Of a stretch of 64,000 nt of DNA, positions 49,801 through 60,373 are shown one piece after another. The DNA lies in NCBI GenBank assembly GCA_028023455.1, contig JAQFVV010013394.1, forward strand, positions 1 through 64,000. The letters are read 5' to 3'. A program made the translations under genes and the position numbers. The notes under the pieces were generated by a model. The model was not told the DNA's origin, made no database searches, and saw only the letters and a list, made by a program, of their open reading frames with translations. Within the stretch, counting starts at the first letter, position 1. Each line of letters opens with the position of its first letter. Source of the DNA: Epiperipatus broadwayi. Taxonomy: Eukaryota; Onychophora; Udeonychophora; Euonychophora; Peripatidae.

Positions 49801-51384
49801 TCAAATTATTTGAATAAAGTTATAATACTTTAATATTATACAAATTTAAAAATAGTATGAAAACATTAATACAACGTATTGATTCAAATTGTTTATGTTG
49901 TGGTAATTTTAAAATAATACAAATAATGTATTAGATAAGTGAATCAAGGATTCTTTCTATCAAATTTATTACTCATTTTTATGTACTCAACACCTCTATC
50001 ATTCATATTTGCATTGTTATTTTGATTTCATTTACAATTGTCAAACAATAAGTTATTGATATTTTAATTAAATTCAAGGATATTTGTTTTGTGTATAATC
50101 TTACTATTTCTGATATCATTCTTAAAAACTTAGAAAAAAACCTATAAATTCATAAACAATAAGTGGTCATCTTATGATGTCTATTATATATTCTAATAGC
50201 ATAGATAAAAGTTTGGGGTAAGAAACTAATCTTATTATTTTATTGTACCAAAATATAGGAATGAAGCTATTTACTCTTTTAAAAATGTTGTAATTTGGAA
50301 GTTAGTCACATTAAATTAATAATTATACTCTAATATATCCTGGCTTATGCATCAAGCTCTTATGGAATATAATATTCATCTTTAAATCCTCTCATCTCCT
50401 TATAATAATAATATGGGTATCACATTGATCAAGCCCATTGAAATCTATTATCAGTTCTCTAGGATATTTTATTCTATCCTGGAATTTTAACTTATCCTTT
50501 CCCCAATATATATTTTCAGCATCTGTGACTATTAACTTTCTCTTTTTTAACAATAAAATATTATCTTCCATATCATTGGTAAACATTATAGATTAAGTTA
50601 TAAACCAAAAACTATGATGACAAACATTAATATTATACTTTTTCCATTATGAAGATAGAGATTAAAAAATCCCCTTTTCACTTTAACATTCATTCCATTT
50701 CATATTTTCGTATGTTACATGATACTCTTATGGTATATTCATATTTATTTAAATAAAATCTCATTTTTTGTTTCATCATTCTTATTTAATAAATCATTAA
50801 ATGTACATTGCTGTAATGAATTACTGAAATCATTTAAGACAAGTTTTACCACATCCAGATTTTTAATCTTCATAATACTAAAAAAAAAAAAAACATAAAT
50901 TTAAATTACTACGTTACCCATATGAACTTTTATTCTGTAATTCATGTACACCATATTACCTACAAATAGAAACAAAAGAAATGCCAGAAATTGTAATCAA
51001 GCAGAACACATGATTATAAACAAAATGACAAACAAAATAATGGATACCATCACATAGTGTTTTCAGTAATTGAAAAAAAAATTATTCTGTAAAGCAAAAA
51101 AAAAAACAACCAAAACCAGTGAAAATTTAAAGAAAATAAAAAGATTAAAACAAATGATTGGAAAAATAGCCAATTAAATTCAATAAATCAACAACAGATA
51201 AAATATGCAAATGGAGTCAATCTCTCAATGTTGTAAAAAATGTAAAAACATCAGAGATAGTTTTATAGATTCAACAAATAGCACCAACCTTGCTCCAAGC
51301 AAGATAAACTTACAAAAGGAAGGAAATAAAGTTATTACACCTCAGTAAAGTGTGCACCTCCATTACAACATTAAATAACATAAA
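46838..51384. other. unassigned A/T-rich DNA, possible hAT-like end at 48334-48346
   Basis: On the minus strand, CAGTGGTGGCCAA at 48346-48334 resembles the terminal inverted repeat of hAT-type DNA transposons, but no partner end was found. A minus-strand open frame of 127 codons at 47700-48083 is hydrophobic and unrecognised. The rest holds nothing I can name. The final few hundred bases may be the upstream part of the LINE that follows. Confidence 0.3.
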
Positions 51385-54300
51385 AATAAAAATAGCAACA
51401 CTTAACATCTGATGTTTAAATTCAACAAAAATACAACAAATTAATAAATGGATACAGGTAATGTAACCCAGCATATTGGTTGTATTAGAAGCAAAGATAT
51501 ATAACAGATCCCAAATCAATCCAGCTACATATATGAGTAAACATATTTTGTGCATACTTGAGGAACACATCAGAACCGTCAAGTGGTATGTATGTATTTA
51601 TCAGTCAAGTATGCCTCTTCACATCATTTAAAATATTTTTTATAGACTCCAATCTGCTGATAACTAAGTTTAATCACAGAAGCTTTTCAATTAACATTAT
51701 ATTTCTATACATTTCCTTGGTTCTATTGTATTAACATAATAATTTTAATCATTAACTTGCTGTATCCAATCCCTATCCCACTATACTTGCTGGAGATTTT
51801 AATATGAGCTATCAAAGGTTTGTTGCAAAATAGATAAATAAGCTTGCAATACTGTTATGAATGGTGAGGGTTTTTTCCCACCAAATTCAGTATCTTTTTA
51901 TAGCAACCATCACAGCACTCTATAGTTCTTATGTTCTATTTTCCAATGCTACACCACTCATTTGAAGTAAGTTCTCTCCCTCCTCATTTTCTGATCATGC
52001 AACACAAATAAAATTAAATTTAAACACACACCACAACAGAATCACTAACATACAAAAGTCATTAAGGATACTACTACCAGTCAACACTCCAGAGTTCCTC
52101 TTCTCTGAAACATACATCATGGTAAATAAGCTCAATCAGATGCAACTTGACTCAATCTCTAAATATATAACATGTACACACATTCTCACATTTAATATCG
52201 ATCATATTACTCAAACATCAACCTCCACTCTAAATTAATCATGTTAGCAGATGAGCTACACAAAAGAATTGTCATGTCAAAACAGTCACTCATAAACAAG
52301 CAAACATAATCAAACTAACACTACTATATAGTAAAACCTGTAATAAACTAAAGCAAAATCTAGCAATAAAATAATTTGTTTAACACAACAATACACATGA
52401 TTCCATGAATACCATCTATTAATAGAGTTCCCATGGCACTAAAATGGGATGGGAAAATCACAGTGGGACATAATATGATACAAACAATATATCAGCACTT
52501 CAAAGAAAAAATAACAAGGCATAAACAATCCAAACCCCCCTCCCCCCATTTTTTTTTGGGGGGGGATACCATGTAACATTCATCTTTTGAAATAGAAGAT
52601 TTTGCATTCATTCTACAATAAACCCCAGGTATATGCCACCCAGGACCACCAGAGATCCCATAATTTGTGTTGTCATATTTCGGATGATTCACACACACAT
52701 TCCTGTACCAGCATGCAAATCAACTATCACAAAAGCTATACAATATACAAGGGCTATATCTGGATTCATTGGTCCACTTTATTAAAAAAACAAGCACCGA
52801 TTGCCACAGTCTCCAATCTGTGGCCAATTTCAATGGAGCATTTATAAATAAAAATTCTGAAAAATATTTTTAAAAAAATAGTATCATATATAGGAACACT
52901 AATATCACAACAACAGTATGCAAAAACGACTCATCAACAGGTCAAGCAGTACTAATATACAAAACAATCATTAACTCTGTAATTAAAAGAAAAAAAATAT
53001 GTCCCATGGCTGTGAAATTAGATTTTGAAAATGCTTTTGATTCAGTGCCAATTAAAACACTGTTACTTTAACTAAAAGGAGAGAAATACGATGCACAATA
53101 TTATAAACAATTGCGAATCTGATACTAAACAGAAAACTTTACTTCACACTCAATGGTAGATCTTCATCACTTTTCTACACCAGCCAATTAATACCACAAG
53201 GATTTTTACTCAGCACATTATTATTTACATTATATTTAACCCCCCTGTTAGAAAAAAATTAAAAAAAAAATCCAAAAAATTCCACTTTCAAACACCAACA
53301 CATACATATCATGCATATCTTACATAGATTATGATACAGTATTTCTAAAATCAAAGAAGCAATTACCTATACTGGAGGAAATCATAAAAGAATGTACAGT
53401 TCAAAGTTCAGGCTAAGCTCATGGACGATATTTACAGGGAAATTAAACACACAGATATATCAAAAGAAATCTAGTATATTTCTGGTTTCTCTTTTCATTT
53501 GGGCATAAATCAAATGAGAAAGAAAATACAAAACAAACTTAAAACAGAAGCAGAAAGAATCACTGAATCACTCTGTAAATCCTATCTCTCACTGCACTCA
53601 AAAGTATCTTTATACAATCAAATTATTATGATAAAAACATCTACTATCTGCCTATAATAAATTTCACAAAATCATTTATTTCAGAAATTAACCCACTATG
53701 CAATAAGCTATTATGGAAAATAAAAGTAGTAGCTATCTCAATAAAACATTTGAATTGACCCACAAAATAGAATAGTCTTGAACTACATGCAATACCAGAG
53801 TTTCCAATCCCAAAAACAATAAATATGCTTATAGCCATACTTAGACATATCTCTATTCTGTTTGCGAGTTGTGAACCAATACATCACTAAAATATACAAA
53901 TAAATACACATATTAGCAAATCCAAAATATACTGTTTCCAGATCAACAAGCAAATAACCAGCCCACAGTACTGGGAAAAAATAATGCCCAACTATTAAGA
54001 AAGTTCAAAAGATGGTACTTGGAATCAAAATTGTATGATTTTATTATCAAACTTAACCTTAATACATTACCATCAACATACATTATTCAGTACAAAAATA
54101 TTTTATATGAATGTTGATCCACTATGTATACTATGTCACAGAGATGAAGAAACCCCAACCACTTCCCTATATGATTGTCTAGTCCTAGAAAAAGTGAAGC
54201 AAATTATGTTGAACAATAACTGACAAAATGAAACCACAATTACAGAAAAAATGCAATACCAATAATACATGTAGCCACATTCAGCCTGTATGTTTATTAG

Positions 54301-54640
54301 TGTAGCCATTGCACATTCACATTTGGAAATAATCCAGGAGAACAATCCAACTCCTACAACAACAACCTTCAAAAATAATGATATAGACAGTATTCTTGTA
54401 CCACTGGACATTTTTACAGCAACATGGTCTTTCTTCAAAATATTTTTCAGTATTATAAGGACTGGAATTAGAACCCCAAAAATAAATTGAAAAAATTAAA
54501 TAAGCTAACACAACCTATTTAATGGCCAATCATTGTAACAATGAATCTTTGTTATCTGGCTAAACAAGATAAGACTAAATCAAAACTAAAATGAAACATG
54601 TAACCCTACTGTAACCAATTGCTACTAAATAAAGTTTGCT
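51385..54640 (+). pseudogene. LINE ORF2 (endonuclease, RT, C-terminal zinc knuckle), decayed
   Basis: A full-length ORF2 can be traced through many stops and frameshifts. The AP-endonuclease begins KIATLNI at about 51385, has LAGDFN at 51786-51803 and SDH at 51990-51998. RT motif A is LDFENAFDSV (53018-53047). Motif B is IPQGFLLSTLLF (from 53191). Motif C is YIDYD (53321-53335), altered from Y-x-D-D. A Cys knuckle, CILCHRDEETP...LYDC, lies at about 54122-54177. The 3' untranslated part ends AAATAAAGTTTGC, then (TAA)n. Such TAA-type tails occur in the I and related groups. The element lacks a recognisable ORF1 upstream and is inactive. Confidence 0.82.
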
Positions 54641-54641
54641 T

Positions 54642-54642
<1 letters not shown>

Positions 54643-54735
<93 letters not shown>

Positions 54736-54806
54736 TGATGATGATGATGATGATGATGATAATAATAATAATGATGATGATGATGATAATAATGATGATG
54801 ATGATA
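54643..54806. repeat. (TAA)n / (GAT)n tail of the LINE
   Basis: About 30 TAA units change into GAT blocks. It is joined directly to the LINE 3' end and so is most likely its expanded 3' tail. Confidence 0.93.
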
Positions 54807-55534
54807 ACAACATAATCCTCCCCCCTTTTTTATATCATAAATAAACTACCCAGTCTTTTTTTTTTAAAGTTCTCTGTTGTTTACAAAACTTTGCTGAGAT
54901 GTTAGTGCTATAATAGTAAATGACAGGAATATTATGACTTACTGATGTTTCCATTCTATAAAGTACTTAAAAGATTTTTTTGAAGTTAATTTATTCATTA
55001 ATTATGACATGCTGGTCATTCTTGAAATAGTTCTTTAGCTTTTAATAATAAAATAAAATAATGTGGAACTTTAGACTTTTGATACTTCAGCTAAAATAAA
55101 ATAAACACTTTATTGCTAAAATTTAGTAACAGGATGCTGTAATTTACAAATTTTGTGATAATTTTTAGTTTCATTTACATGTAGAATCTGTTATTGGTAT
55201 TAATCTTTAGTAATAGTGATTATGATGATCTAGATTATATGTACATGGTCAGGTGTTTCTTGGCAAATAAGATAATCCTTGAAGTCTATTAAGGATATCT
55301 ACCTGTAAGAAATGTATTCCTTCATTATTTAGTTGATTACTGTACATATTTTGGAAATATAATTCCTATTGCAGTGATTTATTTTTTTATACTTAAAAAA
55401 ATCTATAATATTTTATTCATGTCCGAATAATGCTAATCCAATTTTAGAATAATTTTTTGTTAAGCATCTCACATGCATATTCTTTGAATTTACATTATAT
55501 AATTTTTCATAGATTTAATTCTATACTTATTAAT
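54807..55534. other. unassigned A/T-rich DNA
   Basis: Nothing recognised between the two LINEs. Confidence 0.45.
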
Positions 55535-55679
55535 TCTCAACTTCCGCTTTTGGCAGCCATCTTCGTAACTAGTCTTAAAAAGCGTCCCTTAGTGTTTTAC
55601 AGTTTTAGGAAGACGGGACGACTGTCCCGTTACCTTTACGTCTGTTATTCAAGGTAAGTCAACTTTTTAATCATTTTAT
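55535..55679 (+). promoter_or_regulatory. probable LINE 5' untranslated region
   Basis: From about 55540 (CTTCCGCTTTTGGCAGCC) the base composition becomes abruptly less A/T-rich, with GGCAGCCATCTTCG and GACGGGACGACTGTCCCG. This lasts up to the ORF1 start. A LINE's internal promoter would lie here. The exact 5' end of the element is not defined. Confidence 0.5.
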
Positions 55680-58025
55680 ATGATGGAAAGTGATAATATA
55701 ACCGATAAAACTAAAAATAAAGTAAGCCCCGATCTCAGCATTCAACCCAACAATGCGGTCATCGGCCGTAAATTGTATAGCCTTAGATCTAATCTAAATG
55801 CATCTAAACCACCCGTTACAACAAATAAAAACCCACAAATGAGTAAATCAAAAGAAAATTCCATTGCAAATATCAACAAAAGTTTAGAAAATATTCAACT
55901 TACCCCTAATACAAACAATAGAATAAATATCTCGTCAAGCGAAACTATTGATACAAGCGAAAACCAATCATTACCTCTCCGAAGCCTTTACTCAACCACA
56001 GAAGATTATAATGAGCAATTTCCTTTACCCAACAATTCAATTAAAACTATATCTGGAAATAAACAAAATTACCAACAAAATGATACCGACGAAATTTTTA
56101 AAGTAAAACATTTTCCACCAGAGGTCGACAAAACCAGTACTGTGTCAGTACCGTTTGTCAACAGTAAATTTAAAAATAAAAAAGAAGAAATAAATTATAA
56201 AACTGATAAATTTCATTCTAAAACAATCAAAGATTTTAGCTCAGAACAATCCATTGCTACATCAGCTAACGTGCAAGCTAAACCAATTACCTCAATATCA
56301 ATATTGGAAAATCCCACTACGTACGCAAATATCGTAAGTCCAAAAAATTCTGAGAGCATCTCTGAAAATATTAAGGCCGATAATCTCAACGAATTATATT
56401 TGAATCTCACAGAATTAGACATAGAAAAAGAATCAAACACGCAGGAAAATGTCTCTTTTAATATAAACAATATTAACGATGATATGTTCCTAGAAATAAA
56501 CAATGAGTTCAACAAAACGATACCCAACTCTCTATATAAATCGTTTGCAAACTATTACAGCGATAAGTCTTTAATCTTAGCCATAACAAATCATCAATGT
56601 GCTTTATATAAATTCCCTGTAGAACAACTCTACAGTCTAATCAATCAAAAGCAATTAGGCAGAGGCATTCACATGATCCTTAATCATCCCAATGACCGCT
56701 ATGTGATCGTAGAGTTTAAAACGTGGGCAGACCGAATGAATTTTAAAAATAACTACAAATCTTTAGGAAATTATATACTATGCTCCATAGATATGAACCG
56801 TCCAGTTACACTATCTGGCAGAATTCAAAACTGCCTTGCCCACTTAAATGAACAAGAAATACAAGACATCCTTATTAATTATGGTTCAGTTAGCAAATTT
56901 AAACACCTATTAAATCCTCACTTCGAAGATCAAATCCTGTCCAATACAGTTACCTTCACACTTACATTAAAGAAAAACATTATACCCACTGACATACCCA
57001 CTATTATTACAGCAAGAGGCTCTCCTATGGTTTTGACATTCAGAGGAGTACAACCACAATGTTTCTTCTGCCTTCAAAGAACACACCTCATTAAAGACTG
57101 TGCAGCAAAAATATGCACACACTGTGGTATTAAAATGAATAAATTTCACAAATGTCCTGGTAGACCTATTAACAAGTCCTTAAATAGACAATCATCACAT
57201 AGGACTAATTCAAACAGCAACCTCACAAACCCAGATATTCAGATTCAAATAAATCCTCCAACAAAACCTTCCACATCCAAAACTATATTTCAAAATGAAA
57301 ATATTCAAGAAAGAACAAACGTCAACCTTTACACTAATAGTAGTAAATCAGAGAACCAAACAACAACAAATACTGCTCCTAAACCAATCACGCAAACTAA
57401 TAATACTCAAGATCAAACATTCGAAACAACTTATACTAATCCCCAAGAAATAATATTAGGTCAAACTCTTTCTACAAAAGAAGATAATATGACCAAACCA
57501 TCTAACGAGAACAAGATAAACCCAGGCGATGAAGAAAATACACTCAAAAAATGTCAAAACAATTCTTCCAATATAACTCCTAACCAGCTTAAAACAACTG
57601 ATAACAACCCTAAACAGAGTGAACCACAAACTATCTGCAATTCTTCAACTCCTGCAAGAACTAACCTACCAGACGAAAAGATCCATCAAACACCCAACCC
57701 GAAAGTCAGCATGATCAAAGATTCACAACTGTTACAGCAAACAGAGAATGTCTCAAGTCTAAAATTCGAACAAAAATCTTATGACAATAAAATAACACTA
57801 CTATCAAAAGAACAGGAAAAGGAAAACAACACTAATCAACTTCAAAATCCTCAAAAAATTGACACAACAAATACCCAAAATACAATTAAGAAAATTAAAA
57901 GAAAATCAATTCGCTCAGATAAATCAAGCTCTGATGATGACAGCTCCCACCAGGTACTTTACTCACCACCCCCTCTAACAAACAAATCTCCGATAAATCC
58001 AACTCAAAGCTTCACAAATCCATAG
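55680..58025 (+). CDS. LINE ORF1 protein, 781 residues, CCHC knuckles
   Basis: By far the longest open frame in the window. ORF1 proteins of non-LTR retrotransposons bind the element's RNA and help target-primed reverse transcription. Residues 1-280 are a disordered, Asn/Ser/Thr-rich region. Residues about 285-455 look like a folded, RRM-like region (FPVEQLYSLI, RYVIVEFKTWADRMNF, LNEQEIQDILINYGSVSKF). Two knuckles follow: C461-x2-C464-x4-H469-x4-C474 and C479-x2-C482-x7-H490-x1-C492. Residues 500-781 are disordered and end in SDDDSSHQ. The ATG at 55680 is overlapped by TATATGATGG and is the first in frame. The true C terminus appears to continue in another frame after a one-base slip near 57970-57990. 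The openness implies a young insertion. Confidence 0.88.
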   Translation: MMESDNITDKTKNKVSPDLSIQPNNAVIGRKLYSLRSNLNASKPPVTTNKNPQMSKSKENSIANINKSLENIQLTPNTNNRINISSSETIDTSENQSLPLRSLYSTTEDYNEQFPLPNNSIKTISGNKQNYQQNDTDEIFKVKHFPPEVDKTSTVSVPFVNSKFKNKKEEINYKTDKFHSKTIKDFSSEQSIATSANVQAKPITSISILENPTTYANIVSPKNSESISENIKADNLNELYLNLTELDIEKESNTQENVSFNINNINDDMFLEINNEFNKTIPNSLYKSFANYYSDKSLILAITNHQCALYKFPVEQLYSLINQKQLGRGIHMILNHPNDRYVIVEFKTWADRMNFKNNYKSLGNYILCSIDMNRPVTLSGRIQNCLAHLNEQEIQDILINYGSVSKFKHLLNPHFEDQILSNTVTFTLTLKKNIIPTDIPTIITARGSPMVLTFRGVQPQCFFCLQRTHLIKDCAAKICTHCGIKMNKFHKCPGRPINKSLNRQSSHRTNSNSNLTNPDIQIQINPPTKPSTSKTIFQNENIQERTNVNLYTNSSKSENQTTTNTAPKPITQTNNTQDQTFETTYTNPQEIILGQTLSTKEDNMTKPSNENKINPGDEENTLKKCQNNSSNITPNQLKTTDNNPKQSEPQTICNSSTPARTNLPDEKIHQTPNPKVSMIKDSQLLQQTENVSSLKFEQKSYDNKITLLSKEQEKENNTNQLQNPQKIDTTNTQNTIKKIKRKSIRSDKSSSDDDSSHQVLYSPPPLTNKSPINPTQSFTNP

Positions 58026-58276
58026 AAAAAAAGAGGAAAACCATGGATCTTACAACCTTAGATACCATTGATTCTCCCGATGATTCTCAGACAGATTACT
58101 CTACTCCATCAGACACCGAAGACTTCATGGATGCGATTCCTCAACCAACAAATATATCACCAAGCCATCTACAAGTTCAATCACAAGTCTCTGACTGCCT
58201 AACAACATCAGACCTCATTAATATAGAGATGTCCCACATTCACTTGGATCACTTTGCTGAGGACGGTTTGGATTAA
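57941..58276 (+). pseudogene. frame-shifted C-terminal part of LINE ORF1
   Basis: The frame one base back of ORF1 is open from 57941 to the stop at 58274-58276. From about 57983 it reads like a natural continuation (QISDKSNSKLHKSIEKKRKT, then MDLTTLDTIDSPDDSQTD and an acidic end). The upstream ORF1 ends soon after entering this overlap, at 58025. A one-base deletion in or near the CCCCCTC or AACAAACAAA runs would explain it. No canonical X-XXY-YYZ slippery heptamer lies at the overlap, so a programmed frameshift is less likely. Confidence 0.6.
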
Positions 58277-58282
58277 TCTATC

Positions 58283-58333
58283 ATGTTCTGCAAAATAGCT
58301 GGCATAAACATTCGCGGCATAAAAAGAAAATAG
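58283..58333 (+). pseudogene. start of LINE ORF2, cut off after 16 codons
   Basis: ATG at 58283, seven bases after the ORF1-continuation stop. The peptide MFCKIAGINIRGIKRK is the usual beginning of a LINE AP-endonuclease (compare KIATLNI in the LINE at 51385). A TAG follows at 58331. In the next frame a further stretch, SRVIKKKKKANNIHQ, could be slightly more of the domain before it fades. No GDFN, RT or zinc knuckle follows. Confidence 0.65.
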
Positions 58334-58640
58334 TCGTGTTATTAAAAAAAAAAAAAAAAGCTAATAACATTCATCAAGTTCTCAGTTTCTCATATTCTAC
58401 ACAAACCCTTCATTATACCTAACCACATAAGTGTATAACAACTACTAACTAACATATTCTAGCCATATGTTAATCAGAACTTTTTATAATATTATTGTAC
58501 AAGTTATTCATTAACTTATCCATTATCAAAATGTAATCACTATTTATTACTAATAAAATTTTTTGTTGAAATACTTATTAATTCAATAACATAACCTTCA
58601 AATAAATACCTTTTACTTATTTTTTGTTTGTAATAATAAT
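58334..58640 (+). other. A-run and possible LINE 3' tail
   Basis: A run of 16 A at 58344-58359 follows the truncated ORF2. About 270 bases later TTTGTTTG runs into five TAA units (58631-58645), similar to TTTGCTTTG-(TAA)n at the end of the neighbouring LINE. This suggests that the 3' untranslated end is kept while the body of ORF2 is deleted. The similarity is short. Confidence 0.35.
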
Positions 58641-58733
58641 AATAATATATTTCCTTTTTTTATCTATATAGAAGTCACCTTCTGTTAACTTATGTGCATG
58701 CAAACCAATTGTTCTTAACAATCTTTTCAGAAT

Positions 58734-58741
58734 ATCCCACA

Positions 58742-58780
<39 letters not shown>

Positions 58781-58786
58781 TGGGAT
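58734..58786. repeat. (TA)n with 10-base inverted flanks (hairpin)
   Basis: ATCCCACACT (58734-58743) and AGTGTGGGAT (58777-58786) are exact reverse complements around a TA tract. A second TA tract follows to about 58810. Confidence 0.93.
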
Positions 58787-58810
58787 ATATATATATATAT
58801 ATATATATAT

Positions 58811-59083
58811 TTAGATTAAAACTAAGTACTTCATGTGCTTTAATAATTTTTTTAAATGACTAACATATTTAGTATTCTTACCTTATTCATGGATCAAACA
58901 AGTCTGAAGGACTACTAATATATTTGCAAACTAAATTCCCTAAGCATCATTTAAATGAACTCACAAATACAATTTATATTTTTATGTCATTGTCAATCTA
59001 TTTGCGAAAGACCAAATAATAAAAAAATAACATTAGTATAAGAAATATCAGTATTAATTGGAAGATCATTTAATTGATTCTTT
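58811..59083. other. unassigned A/T-rich DNA
   Basis: Nothing recognised up to the left target-site duplication. Confidence 0.45.
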
Positions 59084-59096
59084 AGAGATGTATCTT
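59084..59096. repeat. left target-site duplication, AGAGATGTATCTT
   Basis: Thirteen bases identical to 60361-60373 at the other end of the hammerhead-repeat palindrome. This length is typical of retrotransposition through a LINE-type or PLE-type nick. Confidence 0.75.
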
Positions 59097-59236
59097 AATA
59101 CATTGTACAGACTTAAACCTGCATTTATATATGTAATATATGCGGGGTACGAACTCAGACTTTTGCACGACCCACCACTCTCAGTGCCATCTCATATTGC
59201 TGACCCACTTGATCACACACATATTGAAAAGATAAA

Positions 59237-59293
59237 TAATCACCAATATACATATTTCATGCTAAACCAGCAATCATCAGTTGGGCTAGATTA
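59237..59293 (-). ncRNA. type I hammerhead-like ribozyme core
   Basis: Minus strand: TAATC, TAG, CCCAA, CTGATGA, TTGCT-GGTTT-AGCAT, GAA, ATA-TG-TAT, triplet ATA, TTGGT, GATTA. The outer stem I (TAATC/GATTA) is perfect; the inner one pairs at four of five positions. Core boxes are intact. The U-U first pair of stem II is shared with all copies. Confidence 0.62.
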
Positions 59294-59861
59294 CTATCCT
59301 CACACACCACCATATATATATATATATATATATATATTCAGTATTCTGAATATATATATATATATATATATATTCAGTATTCAGCTTTATATTAAGATAG
59401 CCAATCTATATACTTTAATGGACAGGCTTCAAACTATTCCAACTCACAATTTTTTAGCCTTCCATTTCATTAAAAATCTGTTGATGGAACGTTCAAAGCC
59501 TTTGTTAGTACCAAGGTTGTCATCCTACCCATGTTGACATATTAATCATTCTGACCTCTCATGTGCAGGTTAATAATCCATTTATACGTATATATGCGAG
59601 GGATGGGCAGACCTTTTACACACTATTTATATAAGTTAATACATTGTACAGACTTAAACCTGCATTTATATATGTAATATATGCAGGGTTCGAACTCAGA
59701 CTTTCACACGGCAAAACACTCTCAGTGCCATTTCATATTGCTGACCTACTTGATCACACAAACACATATATTGGTGATTATTTATCCTTTCAACATGTGT
59801 GTGATCAGGTGGGTCAGCAATATGAGATGGAACTGAGAGTGGTGGGTTATGTGAAAGTCTG

Positions 59862-59872
59862 AGTTCGAACCT
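59862..59872 (+). promoter_or_regulatory. tRNA-like B box
   Basis: AGTTCGAACCT matches the pol III B-box consensus, and the bases on each side (CTGAG/CTCGC) could form most of a T-stem. An A-box-like TGGAACTGAGAGTGG lies about 30 bases upstream. The same string is at 60345-60354 and, inverted, at 59688-59696. The copies at 17 and 63 kb have lost it or never had it. Confidence 0.35.
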
Positions 59873-60206
59873 CGCATATATTACATATATAAATGCAGGT
59901 TTAAGTCTGTACAATGTATTAACTTATATAAATAGTTTGTAAAAGGTCTGCCCATCCCTCACATATGTATGTATAAATGGATTATTCTCCTGTATATGAG
60001 GGGTCAGAATGACTAATATGTAAACATGGGTAGGATGACAACCTTAGCACTAACAAGGGCTTTGAAAGCTCCATCATCAGATTTTTAATGAAATGGAAGG
60101 CTAAAGAGTTGTGAGTTGGAATACTTTGAAGCCTGTCCATTAAATTATATAGATTGGCTATCTTAATATAAAGCTAAATACTGATTATATATGTGTGTGA
60201 GGATAG

Positions 60207-60258
60207 TAATCTAGACTAAGTGATGATTGCTGGTTTATCATGAAATATGGATATTGGT
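60207..60258 (+). ncRNA. degenerate hammerhead-like core
   Basis: GTGATGA replaces CTGATGA (60220-60226), stem II is TTGCT-GGTTT-ATCAT with a broken pair, and GAAA is kept (60242-60245). The inner stem I ACTAA/TTGGT still pairs with one wobble. Loss of C3 should abolish cleavage. Confidence 0.5.
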
Positions 60259-60360
60259 AATTATTTATCGTTTCAACATGTGTGTGATCAAGTGGGTCAG
60301 CAATATGAGATGGCACTGAGAGTGGTGGGTCGTGTGAAAGTCTGAGTTCGAACGCCGCAT

Positions 60361-60373
60361 AGAGATGTATCTT
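60361..60373. repeat. right target-site duplication, AGAGATGTATCTT
   Basis: Exact partner of 59084-59096. Confidence 0.75.

Larger units (their letters stand above)
59097..60360. mobile_element. inverted dimer of hammerhead repeat (retrozyme-like), copy 2
   Basis: The left arm (59097-59770, minus) and right arm (59771-60360, plus) are reverse complements over most of their length and meet with almost no spacer. Each arm holds slightly more than one unit: the string ending GAGTTCGAAC occurs twice in each, 483 bases apart on the right (59862 and 60345) and about 541 on the left, where (TA)n adds length at 59312-59375. The right arm begins TTGGTGATTA, the sequence just 3' of the predicted ribozyme cleavage site. 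No protein frame. It is flanked by 13-base direct repeats, so it was inserted as one unit. Confidence 0.78.

Noticed and set aside
56213-57149. Minus-strand open frames within the LINE ORF1
   Set aside because: Antisense shadows of the long plus-strand frame; no start context or domain.
57977-57987. Programmed -1 frameshift at AACAAACAAA
   Set aside because: Not of the X-XXY-YYZ form in the ORF1 frame and no clear downstream stem; a simple indel is enough.
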